Positions 1 through 8,678 of a DNA stretch of 49,318 bases are shown piece after piece. This DNA comes from Lachnospiraceae bacterium (GTDB taxonomy: Bacteria; Bacillota; Clostridia; Lachnospirales; Lachnospiraceae). The stretch is from the NCBI GenBank assembly GCA_014799405.1, contig JAAVIA010000017.1, positions 16,679 to 65,996 of the forward strand, given 5' to 3'. The number at the start of each line of letters is the position of its first letter. Positions within the stretch are counted from its first letter, which is position 1. Made by a program: the position numbers and the translations under genes. The notes beneath the pieces are model-generated. The model ran no database searches. It had not been told where the DNA came from and saw nothing but the letters and a program-made list of their open reading frames with translations.

Positions 1-311
1 GCGGAAAGTGTATATTTACCTCCGTTTGTGTACGTCAAAAATCCGTGGAGCTCATTATCATCAAAGTTTATGCCAATAATGTCAGCACCCTCCTTAATGA
101 CAAACCTGTCGCTGTCTGTAACCTCTGCCTCTGTGGTAGGCCAGTTGCCATCATCCTCCAAAGGTGCTTCCGTACTTGTCAAATCTGCATCTCCCGATGT
201 GGCATTACCTTCCGTTTGCGTATCATTTCCCGTCTTCTTTTCACATCCCGCAAATGCAAATGTTACGGCAAGTGCGGTAATAACTGCAAATGTTTTCTTA
301 AATCGTCTCAT
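1..311 (-). CDS. Lipoprotein of unknown function, C-terminus beyond window
   Basis: This is the N-terminal part of a secreted lipoprotein that runs off the left edge. Reading back from ATG at 311, the protein starts MRRFKKTFAVITALAVTFAF and then reaches the lipobox AFAGC, so a type II signal peptide is cleaved before a Cys at about residue 23. An acidic, Thr/Ser-rich linker of about 35 residues follows, then the start of a folded region (FVIKEGADIIGINFDDNEL). A GAGAGGAG ribosome-binding site sits just ahead of the ATG. I do not recognise the family. Anchoring on the outer face of the membrane follows from the lipobox; nothing more about function can be said from about 103 residues. Confidence 0.8.
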   Translation of the reverse strand, partial: MRRFKKTFAVITALAVTFAFAGCEKKTGNDTQTEGNATSGDADLTSTEAPLEDDGNWPTTEAEVTDSDRFVIKEGADIIGINFDDNELHGFLTYTNGGKYTLS

Positions 312-349
312 GTTTAAACTCCTCTCTCAATTTTTGTTTTATATTTCTT

Positions 350-1132
350 TTAGTTTTCTTTTTTAAAATAATCTACAACATTTCTATACGGCATGTTGCC
401 GCCAAATATATCAAGTGCGCTTCCTATTGTTACGTCAAGCCTTCCGCATCCAAGGTGCTTTAAGCTGTCCAAATCATCAAAGGAGCTTACTCCGCCTGCA
501 TATGTAATTGGCTTTCTGCCCCACTGTCCTAAGCATGCCGCAAGTTCTTTTTCTATTCCCGACGCTTTCCCCTCAACATCAACCGCATGTATAAGGTATT
601 CATCGCAAAACTCTGAAAGCATGTCAAGGGTATGGTTATCTATGACCACATCTGTAAAGTTCTGCCACCGGTCCGTTACTATGTAATATTTCCCGTCTCT
701 TTTTCTACAGCTTAAATCAAGCACAAGCCTTTCCCTGCCAACTGCCTTTACAAGTCCTTCAAGGTTTTCAAAGTGTATTCTTCCATCTTTAAAAACATGG
801 GAGGTTACTATGACATGGGAAGCTCCCATATCAAGGAAGCCTTCGGCATTTTCACTGTTTATGCCGCCTCCAATCTGAAAACCCTTGGGATAAGTCTTAA
901 GCGCTTTTTTTGCCTGTTCTACATCAGCCTCATAATACCTGCTGTCCTTATGATTCAGGATAATAATGTGACCGCCGCTTATACCGTTTTTTTTATACAT
1001 TTCAGCATAAAAGTCAGCCCCTGATTCCGAAACATAATTTTCCTCGGCACTATCCTTATCATCCTTTAGGCTTCCTCCCACAATCTGTTTAACAGAGCCG
1101 TTATGAATATCTATGCAAGGTCTGAATCTCAT
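350..1132 (-). CDS. hisA: Eukaryote-type ProFAR isomerase (HisA/His6-like)
   Basis: The product is a cytoplasmic TIM-barrel isomerase of histidine biosynthesis that converts ProFAR to PRFAR. The 260-residue protein opens with RFRPCIDIHNG and QIVGG, the signature of the yeast His6 (TIGR02129) branch rather than the usual bacterial HisA. Likely catalytic aspartates are D8 and D139 (LVLDLS). Phosphate-binding glycine loops are seen at about 86-93 (FQIGGGIN), 210-217 (TYAGGVSS) and near 237 (TIGSALDIF). The start at 1132 has AAAGGAG upstream. No other his gene is adjacent: the neighbours are a lipoprotein gene and a divergent AAA+ ATPase. Length matches the eukaryotic family (about 260) rather than bacterial HisA (about 240-245). 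The family call is strong; use in histidine synthesis is inferred. Confidence 0.9.
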   Translation of the reverse strand: MRFRPCIDIHNGSVKQIVGGSLKDDKDSAEENYVSESGADFYAEMYKKNGISGGHIIILNHKDSRYYEADVEQAKKALKTYPKGFQIGGGINSENAEGFLDMGASHVIVTSHVFKDGRIHFENLEGLVKAVGRERLVLDLSCRKRDGKYYIVTDRWQNFTDVVIDNHTLDMLSEFCDEYLIHAVDVEGKASGIEKELAACLGQWGRKPITYAGGVSSFDDLDSLKHLGCGRLDVTIGSALDIFGGNMPYRNVVDYFKKEN

Positions 1133-1213
1133 TTACAGCCTAATCTCCTTTCAGTCACAAGGGACTTTTACAAGTATAACCCAAATCACATATTTATTCA
1201 ACACAATTCACAC

Positions 1214-1243
1214 TTTACGACCATTATTCACAGGTGGTATAAT
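1214..1243 (+). promoter_or_regulatory. Promoter of the AAA+ ATPase gene
   Basis: A perfect -10 TATAAT lies at 1238-1243, with a -35 of TTTACG at 1214-1219 (4 of 6) and an 18-base spacer. It faces the ATPase gene starting at 1305, whose AGGAGG ribosome-binding site follows. Confidence 0.6.
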
Positions 1244-1304
1244 AGGGATGTCGCACTAAGCATAGGGACAGATACCTTGGTATCTATGATAGGAGGATTT
1301 CTTA

Positions 1305-2753
1305 ATGAATTACGAACTTAAGAAGGACATTAATGACTTATATATGTATGGTGAAATAATAACACAACAGGGTTTTGGTCCTGACGGCAGTATAAACATG
1401 CGTGAAATGATTAAATTTGACCTGCTTCAGTTTCTCGCATATTTGACAAACAATAACGGAAAGCCTCTGTCAGCCGAAATTTCATTTATACAGCAGTACC
1501 TAAACATGTATTTCAGCGTCAATAAGCTTATGTCATTCAAATACGAACGGACAACCGCAAAAGAGTTTTCAACCAAGGTTCCACGTTCATTCACATATTT
1601 TGCAAATGCAGATTTGTCGGGAAAATCCGCCTATACCACAAAGGGCTGGTCAAAATCCAGATTCCTGCTTAATATTTACGAGCGTCTCGGTCAAGAATTT
1701 ATTGCATGTGATGCAAGAACAAATGAAGATGAGCTTACCAAGCTTACAGATTACTGCCTTGTAATAGAAAAATTTTTGAGGAAACATAAACTTTATGAGC
1801 CGGGGCAAAGACCTCCCGTAAAGCCTGTCAGCGGAAATTCATCATCCGTCAATAATAGCTCATCAGACTCCAAGCCTTCCGTTAATGCTGAGCTTGAGGC
1901 CATGAAGGGTAAACTGAACAAAGAGGAAATTCCTGAGGGTGAGCTTAAGCTTGATGACCTGATGAATGAATTAAATGAGCTTACAGGACTTGATGGAGTT
2001 AAGAAGGACATTAAAAGTCTTATTAATCTTCTCAAGGTTAAAAAGCTCCGTGAGGAAAGGGACATGAAGCAGCCTTCCTTATCACTTCATATGGTATTTT
2101 CCGGCAACCCGGGTACAGGTAAAACAACAGTGGCAAGACTTCTTGCCAAAATATACAAATGCCTCGGGGTATCGAGAACAGGACAGCTTGTGGAGGTTGA
2201 CCGTTCCGGTCTTGTGGAAGGGTATATCGGGCAGACTGCCACAAAGACAAAGGAAGTCGTTGAAAGCGCACTTGGAGGTGTACTTTTTATAGACGAGGCA
2301 TATACACTTACTGCGGGAAAGGACGGCAAAGATTTCGGACAGGAGGCAGTAGACACTCTCTTAAAGCTTATGGAGGATAACCGTGATGACCTTATCGTCA
2401 TTGTTGCGGGCTATACCAAGCTTATGGAGGAATTTGTGGAATCCAATCCGGGACTTAAATCCCGTTTCAACAAATATATTTTATTTGACGATTACACAGG
2501 CGACCAGCTATTTGAAATATTTATGTCCATGTGCGAAAAGCAGGACTACATTCCAAATGAGGCGGGAAAAAATTATGTAAAACAGTATCTTACCGAGCGG
2601 GCAAATGCAAATGACGAAAATTTTGCAAATGCAAGAGAGGTCAGAAATTATATTGAAAGGGCCATTGCCCGTCAGGCTTCACGTGTTGTAAACATCAAAA
2701 ACATATCGGACAAGCAGCTTCGCACGCTTACAAAGACAGATCTTACTGAGTAA
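1305..2753 (+). CDS. AAA+ ATPase of the CbbX/SpoVK family
   Basis: A 482-residue cytoplasmic AAA+ remodelling ATPase. Residues 1-165 form an unrecognised helical N-terminal domain, 175-195 are a Ser/Asn-rich linker, and about 225-475 form the ATPase. Walker A is GNPGTGKT at 267-274, the pore-loop-like GYIGQ is at 306-310, and Walker B is VLFIDEAYTL with D330/E331. The spacing and the PSLSLHMVFSGNPGTGKT context match the CbxX/CfxQ/SpoVK group, which includes the RuBisCO activase CbbX and stage V sporulation protein K. No RuBisCO gene or clear sporulation gene is nearby, so the client is unknown. The start at 1305 is set by AGGAGG. The stop lies only 3 bases from the stop of the convergent glycosyltransferase gene. 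Confidence 0.85.
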   Translation: MNYELKKDINDLYMYGEIITQQGFGPDGSINMREMIKFDLLQFLAYLTNNNGKPLSAEISFIQQYLNMYFSVNKLMSFKYERTTAKEFSTKVPRSFTYFANADLSGKSAYTTKGWSKSRFLLNIYERLGQEFIACDARTNEDELTKLTDYCLVIEKFLRKHKLYEPGQRPPVKPVSGNSSSVNNSSSDSKPSVNAELEAMKGKLNKEEIPEGELKLDDLMNELNELTGLDGVKKDIKSLINLLKVKKLREERDMKQPSLSLHMVFSGNPGTGKTTVARLLAKIYKCLGVSRTGQLVEVDRSGLVEGYIGQTATKTKEVVESALGGVLFIDEAYTLTAGKDGKDFGQEAVDTLLKLMEDNRDDLIVIVAGYTKLMEEFVESNPGLKSRFNKYILFDDYTGDQLFEIFMSMCEKQDYIPNEAGKNYVKQYLTERANANDENFANAREVRNYIERAIARQASRVVNIKNISDKQLRTLTKTDLTE

Positions 2754-2756
2754 CCA

Positions 2757-4622
2757 TTACTTGCTTGACTGTTTTTGTAAGGTGAACGGACTGCCTTCCC
2801 TTGTAAAGTTTATATTGTAATATGGGTCACCGTTTTCTATTATGTAGCTCCAGAGGTTGCGGAATATATTTTCCTCTCCTCGGAGGTGTCCCTGCATACG
2901 CTCCTTTGACATATGTGCAAGCTCCGAAGCAAGGTCGTTTTCGTCAGGATGTACCTGCCACGCCGCCCTTGCAGCACATACTATTATATAATTCATTTCC
3001 CTTACGCGAAGACAGAAATCAACATCTGCAAGTCTTGACATATAATCAGAGGAAAAACCCTTTAATAATTTAAACAGCCCTGCTTTTACAAGCATACATC
3101 TTGAGCTTACGGCACTGCAATTTCTGTTTGCAAGATTATTCATCAGATACCCGGGCTCCCCCTTCCTCATTCCACGATAAATATAATCGTAGGAGCCGTT
3201 AAGTCCTACAACGATTCCTGCACTGTTAATCATATTGTTTTCATTGTAAGTAATTCCGCTTACAATTCCAACCTCCTGACGCATACATATTCCAAGCATA
3301 TCTCCTATTGAGGCAGGCTCAATAAGCTCGGTATTGCTGTCAAGGAAAAGGAGATAATCGCCCTTGGCATGACTTGCCCCGAAATTTTTCAGTTTTCCCG
3401 GTGTATTTGATTTTTTATCAAGTATAACATGTATGTTTTTCCGCTGCCTCTCCATACGCTGATAGAATTTCAGCATTTTTTCGTCTTCGCCATCATAATC
3501 AACAATTATAATTTCAAAGTTACTGTAACGCGCATACTCAAACAGCGGCCTGATACATTTTTCCATTAACTGAATATTTTTATTTCCCGGAATTATAATT
3601 GATAGAAACGGATTTCCCGGTGTTTCATATACAACCCTATATGGCTCCTTGACATTTGGAAGGATTACCGTGGCATAAAGCTTACATCTTCCTATGTGGG
3701 AAGCAAGAGCACTTTTTCCTGCCTCCTTTTCAAGCTCATACTTGGCCGCATTGTCTGCACTCTTCCCCGTTATTCTCTTATGATATAATACCCTTGGGAT
3801 ATGCTTTATTTCCTGTGTTTTTTCACAACATCTGAGTATAAAATCATAGTTCCATGCCTCATCATATTCCCTGTGGAAGCCGCCACATTCCATTGCAAGA
3901 TTTTTTTCCACAACAAGAAAATGGGATATATAGTTGTAGCTTCTAAGTAAATCTATGCTGAAATCCGGCTTGAATGCCGGCTGAGAATATTTAGACCCAT
4001 CCTCAGACATTTTATCCTCATCTGAATAAATAAGCGCATATTTATATTCATTTAATGCCTGCACTACATAGTAAAGGGCGTCCTCAGTAAGAATATCATC
4101 ATGGGCAAGAATGGCAATGTAATCGCCTGTTGACATGGCAATGGCAGTATTTGCATTTTCCGAAATACCTTTATTTTCCTTGAGCAGTTTATAGGAAATT
4201 CTATTGTCCCCAAGCATATACTGTCTGACAATTTTTTCAGTTTCCAAGCCATAAACCTTATCATAGGCGGAAACCTTACTTTTCCCATTATCATTTATAC
4301 CTTCACTTTGACTTCCATCCACTAAGCAAAGCTGCCAATTTTTATAGGTCTGTGCCTGAACAGACTCAATCATTGACCTGAGATAAAATTCAGGCGTCAA
4401 ATAAATAGGCACAATTATGCTTATAACCGGCTCGTATCTAAAATGAGCCTTCCTTTGGAGGGCAAATGTTTCCTCGTCACCCTCATGTACCTCCTTAAAC
4501 CAGCCGTTATATGCAGGCCCCGGTCCCGATAATTTATATCTGACCTGGGACATTACACCATTCACGCCGTTATTTTTGAGATAATCCCAACCTTTTTTTA
4601 TTACATCTCCCGGACCGCTCAT
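2757..4622 (-). CDS. Two-domain family 2 glycosyltransferase
   Basis: A 621-residue protein with two tandem GT-A (family 2) domains, presumably transferring sugars from nucleotide-sugar donors to a cell-surface polymer on the cytoplasmic face. Domain 1 begins near residue 67 (ISIIVPIY) and carries the DXD-like ILAHDD at 172-177. Domain 2 begins near 339 (FLSIIIPG) with an LFLDSN motif near 425-430. No membrane helices are evident. The arrangement resembles enzymes of rhamnan or O-antigen-like glycan synthesis, but no other polysaccharide genes are adjacent and the substrate is not predictable. The start at 4622 has GGAGGG upstream. It lies 18 bases behind trkH and may be co-transcribed with trkAH. 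Confidence 0.85.
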   Translation of the reverse strand: MSGPGDVIKKGWDYLKNNGVNGVMSQVRYKLSGPGPAYNGWFKEVHEGDEETFALQRKAHFRYEPVISIIVPIYLTPEFYLRSMIESVQAQTYKNWQLCLVDGSQSEGINDNGKSKVSAYDKVYGLETEKIVRQYMLGDNRISYKLLKENKGISENANTAIAMSTGDYIAILAHDDILTEDALYYVVQALNEYKYALIYSDEDKMSEDGSKYSQPAFKPDFSIDLLRSYNYISHFLVVEKNLAMECGGFHREYDEAWNYDFILRCCEKTQEIKHIPRVLYHKRITGKSADNAAKYELEKEAGKSALASHIGRCKLYATVILPNVKEPYRVVYETPGNPFLSIIIPGNKNIQLMEKCIRPLFEYARYSNFEIIIVDYDGEDEKMLKFYQRMERQRKNIHVILDKKSNTPGKLKNFGASHAKGDYLLFLDSNTELIEPASIGDMLGICMRQEVGIVSGITYNENNMINSAGIVVGLNGSYDYIYRGMRKGEPGYLMNNLANRNCSAVSSRCMLVKAGLFKLLKGFSSDYMSRLADVDFCLRVREMNYIIVCAARAAWQVHPDENDLASELAHMSKERMQGHLRGEENIFRNLWSYIIENGDPYYNINFTREGSPFTLQKQSSK

Positions 4623-4640
4623 ACGCCGCCCTCCATTTTT

Positions 4641-6089
4641 CTATACTTTTTTCGTTCTTTTCCATACTGACGGTGAAAGCAGTAAAAGCAGTGGAAACAG
4701 CTCAAGTCTTCCAGCCAGCATATCAAACATCAAAACTACCTTTGAAAAATCCGTAAATTCTGCAAAATTATGAACAGGCCCTACACTCTCAAGTCCGGGT
4801 CCCACATTATTTATTGATGCAGCAACCGCCGTAAAATTAGCCACAAGGCTTTTATCATCAAAGGATAAAAGGAAAACCGACAGAGCAAACAAAATAATAA
4901 AGGTGATAAAATAAACATTTGTCGCCCTTAATACTTCATGCTCTACAACCTTTCCCTCCATCTTTACCTTCTTGACACTTCTCGGATGGACATAGGAGGT
5001 TATTTCCTTTGCCACCGTCTTTACAAGAATCATAATACGTGAAACCTTTATACCGCCGCCTGTACTTCCTGCACATGCACCGATAAACATTAACAGAATA
5101 AGCAAAATCTGTGATGTCTGAGGCCACAAATCAAAATCAGCAGTACAAAAACCAGTGGTGGTAATAATGGAAGCAACCTGAAACGTCACATGTCTTATGG
5201 CGTCTGCCGCTGATTCCCATAAATGTCTCACATTTATAAAAATAATAACAACTGATGTAAGTATAATAAGCAGGTAGGTTCTTGCCTCCTCATGTCTGAT
5301 AGCATACCCAAATCTTTTTGTTATCAGCAGGAAATATACTCCGAAATTAACTCCGAAAAGTATCATAAATATCGTAACAACCCACTGTATATATGGGCTG
5401 GCACTTATAAGACTGTCATTTCTTATTGCAAAGCCTCCTGTACCTGCTGTTGACATGGCTGTTGTCACCGATTCAAATATTCCCATTTTCCCAAAAAGCA
5501 GAAAAATTATTTCAAGTATCGTAAGCACTATGTATATGCCATACAAATATATTGCGGTCTGTCTTACCTTAGGTACGAGCTTTCCAACAGATGGTCCCGG
5601 GCTTTCCGCCTTCATAAGATTCATATTTGAGCCTCCCGCCATAGGCAGTATTGCAAGCATAAATACAAGAACTCCCATTCCCCCTATCCAATGAGTAAAG
5701 CTCCTCCAAAACAGGCTGCACATGGAAAGTCCCTCTATATTATTTAATATACTGGAGCCTGTTGTGGTAAAGCCTGATATTGTCTCAAAAAGTGCATCTA
5801 TAAAATGGGGAATGTCACCGTTTAACATAAATGGCAGACAGCCTATAACTGACATGACAATCCAGCTAAACGCCACTGTCACAAAGCCCTCCTTCACATA
5901 GAAGGTCATATCCTTCGGCTTCTTATGTACAATTAATGAGCCAACCAATGCACAGCCAAGAAGGACCCACAAAAATGCAAGACCCTCCTTTTCACCCTTA
6001 AGCAATGCAACAAGACATGGCATAGTCATAAATGCCGCCTCAAAATTCATTAACCATCCTATAATGTAAACAACAACACCGTAATTCAT
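4641..6089 (-). CDS. trkH: Trk-type potassium uptake channel subunit TrkH
   Basis: The integral membrane subunit of Trk potassium uptake, 482 residues, in the cytoplasmic membrane. It has the four pseudo-repeated pore loops of the Trk/Ktr/HKT family with selectivity-filter glycines: GFTTTGSS, TAGTGGFAI, TTTGFCTADFD and NNVGPGLES. Many hydrophobic helices flank these loops, starting with the N-terminal YIIGWLMNFEAAF. The start at 6089 follows GAGGTAGGAG. It begins 5 bases after the stop of trkA, so the two are clearly an operon. Potassium or sodium translocation gated by the nucleotide-binding partner TrkA is established for the family. Confidence 0.95.
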   Translation of the reverse strand: MNYGVVVYIIGWLMNFEAAFMTMPCLVALLKGEKEGLAFLWVLLGCALVGSLIVHKKPKDMTFYVKEGFVTVAFSWIVMSVIGCLPFMLNGDIPHFIDALFETISGFTTTGSSILNNIEGLSMCSLFWRSFTHWIGGMGVLVFMLAILPMAGGSNMNLMKAESPGPSVGKLVPKVRQTAIYLYGIYIVLTILEIIFLLFGKMGIFESVTTAMSTAGTGGFAIRNDSLISASPYIQWVVTIFMILFGVNFGVYFLLITKRFGYAIRHEEARTYLLIILTSVVIIFINVRHLWESAADAIRHVTFQVASIITTTGFCTADFDLWPQTSQILLILLMFIGACAGSTGGGIKVSRIMILVKTVAKEITSYVHPRSVKKVKMEGKVVEHEVLRATNVYFITFIILFALSVFLLSFDDKSLVANFTAVAASINNVGPGLESVGPVHNFAEFTDFSKVVLMFDMLAGRLELFPLLLLLSPSVWKRTKKV

Positions 6090-6094
6090 TTCTC

Positions 6095-7483
6095 CTACCT
6101 CAATATATCGGAAACGTCATTAAAGCCTGTATGCTTTGTAACGACAATAACCCGGTCTCCTCCCTCTATAACGTCATTACCACGGGGAATTATTACCTTT
6201 CCGTTACGGCTTAGAGCAGCCAAAAGAAGCTCATTTTTAAGAGGAAGCTCCATAATAGGTATGCCAACCACCGGTGAATTCGCCTCAACATTAAATTCAA
6301 GTGCTTCCGCCCTGTTATCAAATAAATTATAGAGGGTTTCCACATTACTTCCTATAGAATTTTGCATGGCACGGACATAACCGAGTATCGTTTCAGACGT
6401 CATGTATCTTGGATACATAACGCTTCCCATATCCAAATTATCAATGACGTCATTAAATGTTGTCCTGTTTATTTTTGTTATAACCTTTGTATCAGAAATT
6501 TTCTGTGCAAAAAGTGTGAGAAGTATATTCTCCTCATCAAGCCCTGTAAGAGGGATAAAAGCACCCGTCTTGTCTATGCCCTCCTCCTTTAAAAGCTTTT
6601 CGTCTCCACCATCTCCATAAATAACGAGAGCCTTAGGAAGCAGTACAGAAAGCTCCTCACATCTTTTTTGGTTAATCTCGATAATCTTTACGTCTGTATT
6701 CATTTCCGTAAGCTGCTTTGCAAGATAGTAGGAGGTTTTTCCTCCGCCTATAATCATGCATGATCTTACCTGATGTGTATCAACACCAATCTGTTTGAAA
6801 AATATATGCGTGTGCCTTGGCGTGGCAAGAAATGTAACAATGTCACGTTCCTTCAGTGTATAAGAACCATCAGGAATTACCAAATCTCCGTCTCTTTCAA
6901 CACCACATATAAGTATGTCACTGTTAAAATCTTTATTTATATTTGCTATCTTTCTATCATTAAGTGCACTTGTATCAGGAATACGGAATTTAACAAGCTC
7001 CGCCTGTCCCTTTGCAAAGGGATTAATGTCAATTGCCATCGGAAGCCTTAAAAGCCTCGCCATTTCCTTTGCCGTTTCAAGCTCCGGATTAATAATAAGT
7101 GAAATTCCAAGCTTCTCCCTCAAATAGCTGAGCTCATCCGCATAATCAGGCTTTCTGACACGGGCAATAGCAGTACAGTCATTTAATTTTTTCGCAATGG
7201 TACAGCACAGAAGATTAAGCTCATCCGACGCAGTCACTGCAATAATTAAATCCGCATTATCAACCCCTGCCTCAAGCTGCACATTGTAACTTGACCCATT
7301 GCCTGTCACTCCCATTACGTCATATGTTCCCGCAACCTTTGAAACAACCTCCGAATCCCGGTCAATTATCGTAATATCATGTTTTTCCTGACTAAGCTTT
7401 TCTACAAGTGTGATTCCAACCTTGCCGCAACCTACAATAATTATTTTAAGACCTCTGTTTTTCCTTGAAAATGGACTTTTCAT
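6095..7483 (-). CDS. trkA: Trk potassium uptake regulatory subunit TrkA
   Basis: A cytoplasmic NAD(H)-binding regulator of TrkH, about 462 residues with duplicated RCK_N/RCK_C units. The first Rossmann motif is IIVGCGKVGITLVEKL near residue 20; the second is MIIGGGKTSYYLAKQL in the middle of the protein. Each is followed by a TrkA-C segment, the last near VEANSPVVGIPIMELPLK. I prefer the ATG at 7483 (MKSPFSRK) because AAGGGAG lies at good spacing; a frame-open ATG 33 bases further upstream lacks a comparable site. trkH follows after 5 bases. NAD or ATP control of channel opening is family knowledge. Confidence 0.94.
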   Translation of the reverse strand: MKSPFSRKNRGLKIIIVGCGKVGITLVEKLSQEKHDITIIDRDSEVVSKVAGTYDVMGVTGNGSSYNVQLEAGVDNADLIIAVTASDELNLLCCTIAKKLNDCTAIARVRKPDYADELSYLREKLGISLIINPELETAKEMARLLRLPMAIDINPFAKGQAELVKFRIPDTSALNDRKIANINKDFNSDILICGVERDGDLVIPDGSYTLKERDIVTFLATPRHTHIFFKQIGVDTHQVRSCMIIGGGKTSYYLAKQLTEMNTDVKIIEINQKRCEELSVLLPKALVIYGDGGDEKLLKEEGIDKTGAFIPLTGLDEENILLTLFAQKISDTKVITKINRTTFNDVIDNLDMGSVMYPRYMTSETILGYVRAMQNSIGSNVETLYNLFDNRAEALEFNVEANSPVVGIPIMELPLKNELLLAALSRNGKVIIPRGNDVIEGGDRVIVVTKHTGFNDVSDILR

Positions 7484-7574
7484 TTTTATATCTCCCTTAT
7501 TTGGAACATCAACCATTTCTAATGAAATATATCTTACTCTCTGTTCATATTTTTTTCAATATTTTCAAGTAAAA

Positions 7575-8489
7575 TTAACCAAGTTTTAGCATTTCATCTA
7601 TACAGTGCCTTGCCTTTTTCATCGTTTCCTCAGCCAAATCAATTTCCTCACCTGACATCCCCTTAAGGCATCCATATACATCACCTATTGTGGTGAGCTT
7701 CATATCCTCGCATATAAGCTTTTTAGACAGTTCATAAAAACGCTTTTCAGGATGTGCAAGCTGAAGATGCGAAACAATGCTGTTTTCAGTTCCTATAATA
7801 AATTCCTCTGCATCACTTTTATCCACATAGTCCATTATTCCTGTTGTACTTCCCACATAATCAGCAAGAGATGTTACTTCACTGTTGCATTCAGGATGCA
7901 CAAGAAGCAATGCATCCGGATGCTCTTTTTTTACGGTCAAGGCTTCTTTGCCTGTAATCATCCCATGTGCAGGGCAGCCGCCGTTGAAAAGCTTTATATC
8001 CTTATTTGGAAACTGCATTTTTACCCAGCTTCCCAAATTAATGTCGGGTATAAATATTATTTTATCAGTATTCATATTTTTTACTATATTAACTGCCGAT
8101 GCAGATGTTACACAGACATCGCATACAGTTTTAAGTGCTGCTGTTGTATTTATGTATGCCACAACGCTGTAGCCCGGATTTTCCCTTTTAAGTTCTTCAA
8201 CGTCCTCTACCGTAAACTGCTCAGCCATAGGGCATCCCGCATTAGGTTTCGGAAGCAGCACCCTTTTATCAGGGGACAAAAGCTTTACCGTTTCCGCCAT
8301 AAATCTTACGCCACACATAATAACAGTTTTCTGTGGTGCATTCATGGCTTCCTTTGCAAGACCATAGGAATCACCTATGTAATCCGCCACCTCCCATATG
8401 TCGTGGCTTTGATATGCATGAGCAAGAATACACACGTCCTGTTCCTTTTTCATTCGTATAATTTCATCCTGAATCTCAGATATCTTCAT
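7575..8489 (-). CDS. nadA: Quinolinate synthase NadA
   Basis: The [4Fe-4S] enzyme that condenses iminoaspartate with dihydroxyacetone phosphate to make quinolinate, the first committed intermediate of de novo NAD synthesis. The 304-residue protein has the three-fold repeated NadA architecture. The three cluster cysteines are probably C86 (NAGCPMAE), C172 (GGCPAHGM) and C260 (LICEDM); their spacing matches that of short-form NadA. The start at 8489 follows ATGGAGAG. nadB and nadC, usual operon partners, are absent here, so NAD synthesis must be completed by genes elsewhere. A palindrome overlapping the -35 (8541-8563) suggests repression. Confidence 0.95.
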   Translation of the reverse strand: MKISEIQDEIIRMKKEQDVCILAHAYQSHDIWEVADYIGDSYGLAKEAMNAPQKTVIMCGVRFMAETVKLLSPDKRVLLPKPNAGCPMAEQFTVEDVEELKRENPGYSVVAYINTTAALKTVCDVCVTSASAVNIVKNMNTDKIIFIPDINLGSWVKMQFPNKDIKLFNGGCPAHGMITGKEALTVKKEHPDALLLVHPECNSEVTSLADYVGSTTGIMDYVDKSDAEEFIIGTENSIVSHLQLAHPEKRFYELSKKLICEDMKLTTIGDVYGCLKGMSGEEIDLAEETMKKARHCIDEMLKLG

Positions 8490-8518
8490 TTTCTCTCTCC
8501 ATATTATTTTACGAAATA

Positions 8519-8548
8519 TTTAGAACATTGCAAATAGCGCATCGTCAA
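8519..8548 (-). promoter_or_regulatory. nadA promoter
   Basis: On the minus strand, -35 TTGACG (8543-8548) and -10 TCTAAA (8519-8524) are separated by 18 bases. Transcription would start about 20-25 bases ahead of the nadA ATG at 8489. The -35 lies inside the palindrome at 8541-8563. Confidence 0.5.
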
Positions 8549-8563
8549 TCTACGATTGACGAT
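8541..8563. promoter_or_regulatory. Palindromic operator candidate for nadA
   Basis: A perfect 10-base inverted repeat (ATCGTCAATC, TAC, GATTGACGAT) covers the nadA -35 element. Symmetry, size and position fit a dimeric repressor of NAD synthesis such as an NiaR-type or NrtR-type protein, but I cannot match it to a known consensus. The regulator is not in the window. Confidence 0.5.
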
Positions 8564-8597
8564 ATGATATAATATTCTTAGTACGACAGCCCCATAA

Positions 8598-8636
8598 AAA
8601 CAAAAAGGCCTGCGTCAATTATATGTCGCAAGCCTT
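8598..8636 (-). terminator. Intrinsic terminator of the EF-hand-like protein gene
   Basis: On the minus strand AAGGCTTGCG pairs with CGCAGGCCTT (one U-G wobble) and is followed by TTTTTG and TTTTT. The mismatch would be A-C on the plus strand, so it is a minus-strand terminator. It lies about 40 bases past the stop at 8679. Confidence 0.75.
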
Positions 8637-8678
8637 AAAGTGTCAACAAACCGTTATAAACGATGTTTGTGTTTTTAG

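Noticed and set aside
2751..2759. Missing terminator between the convergent AAA+ ATPase and glycosyltransferase genes, 3 bases apart
   Set aside because: Close convergent genes without a visible hairpin are common and give no further signal here.
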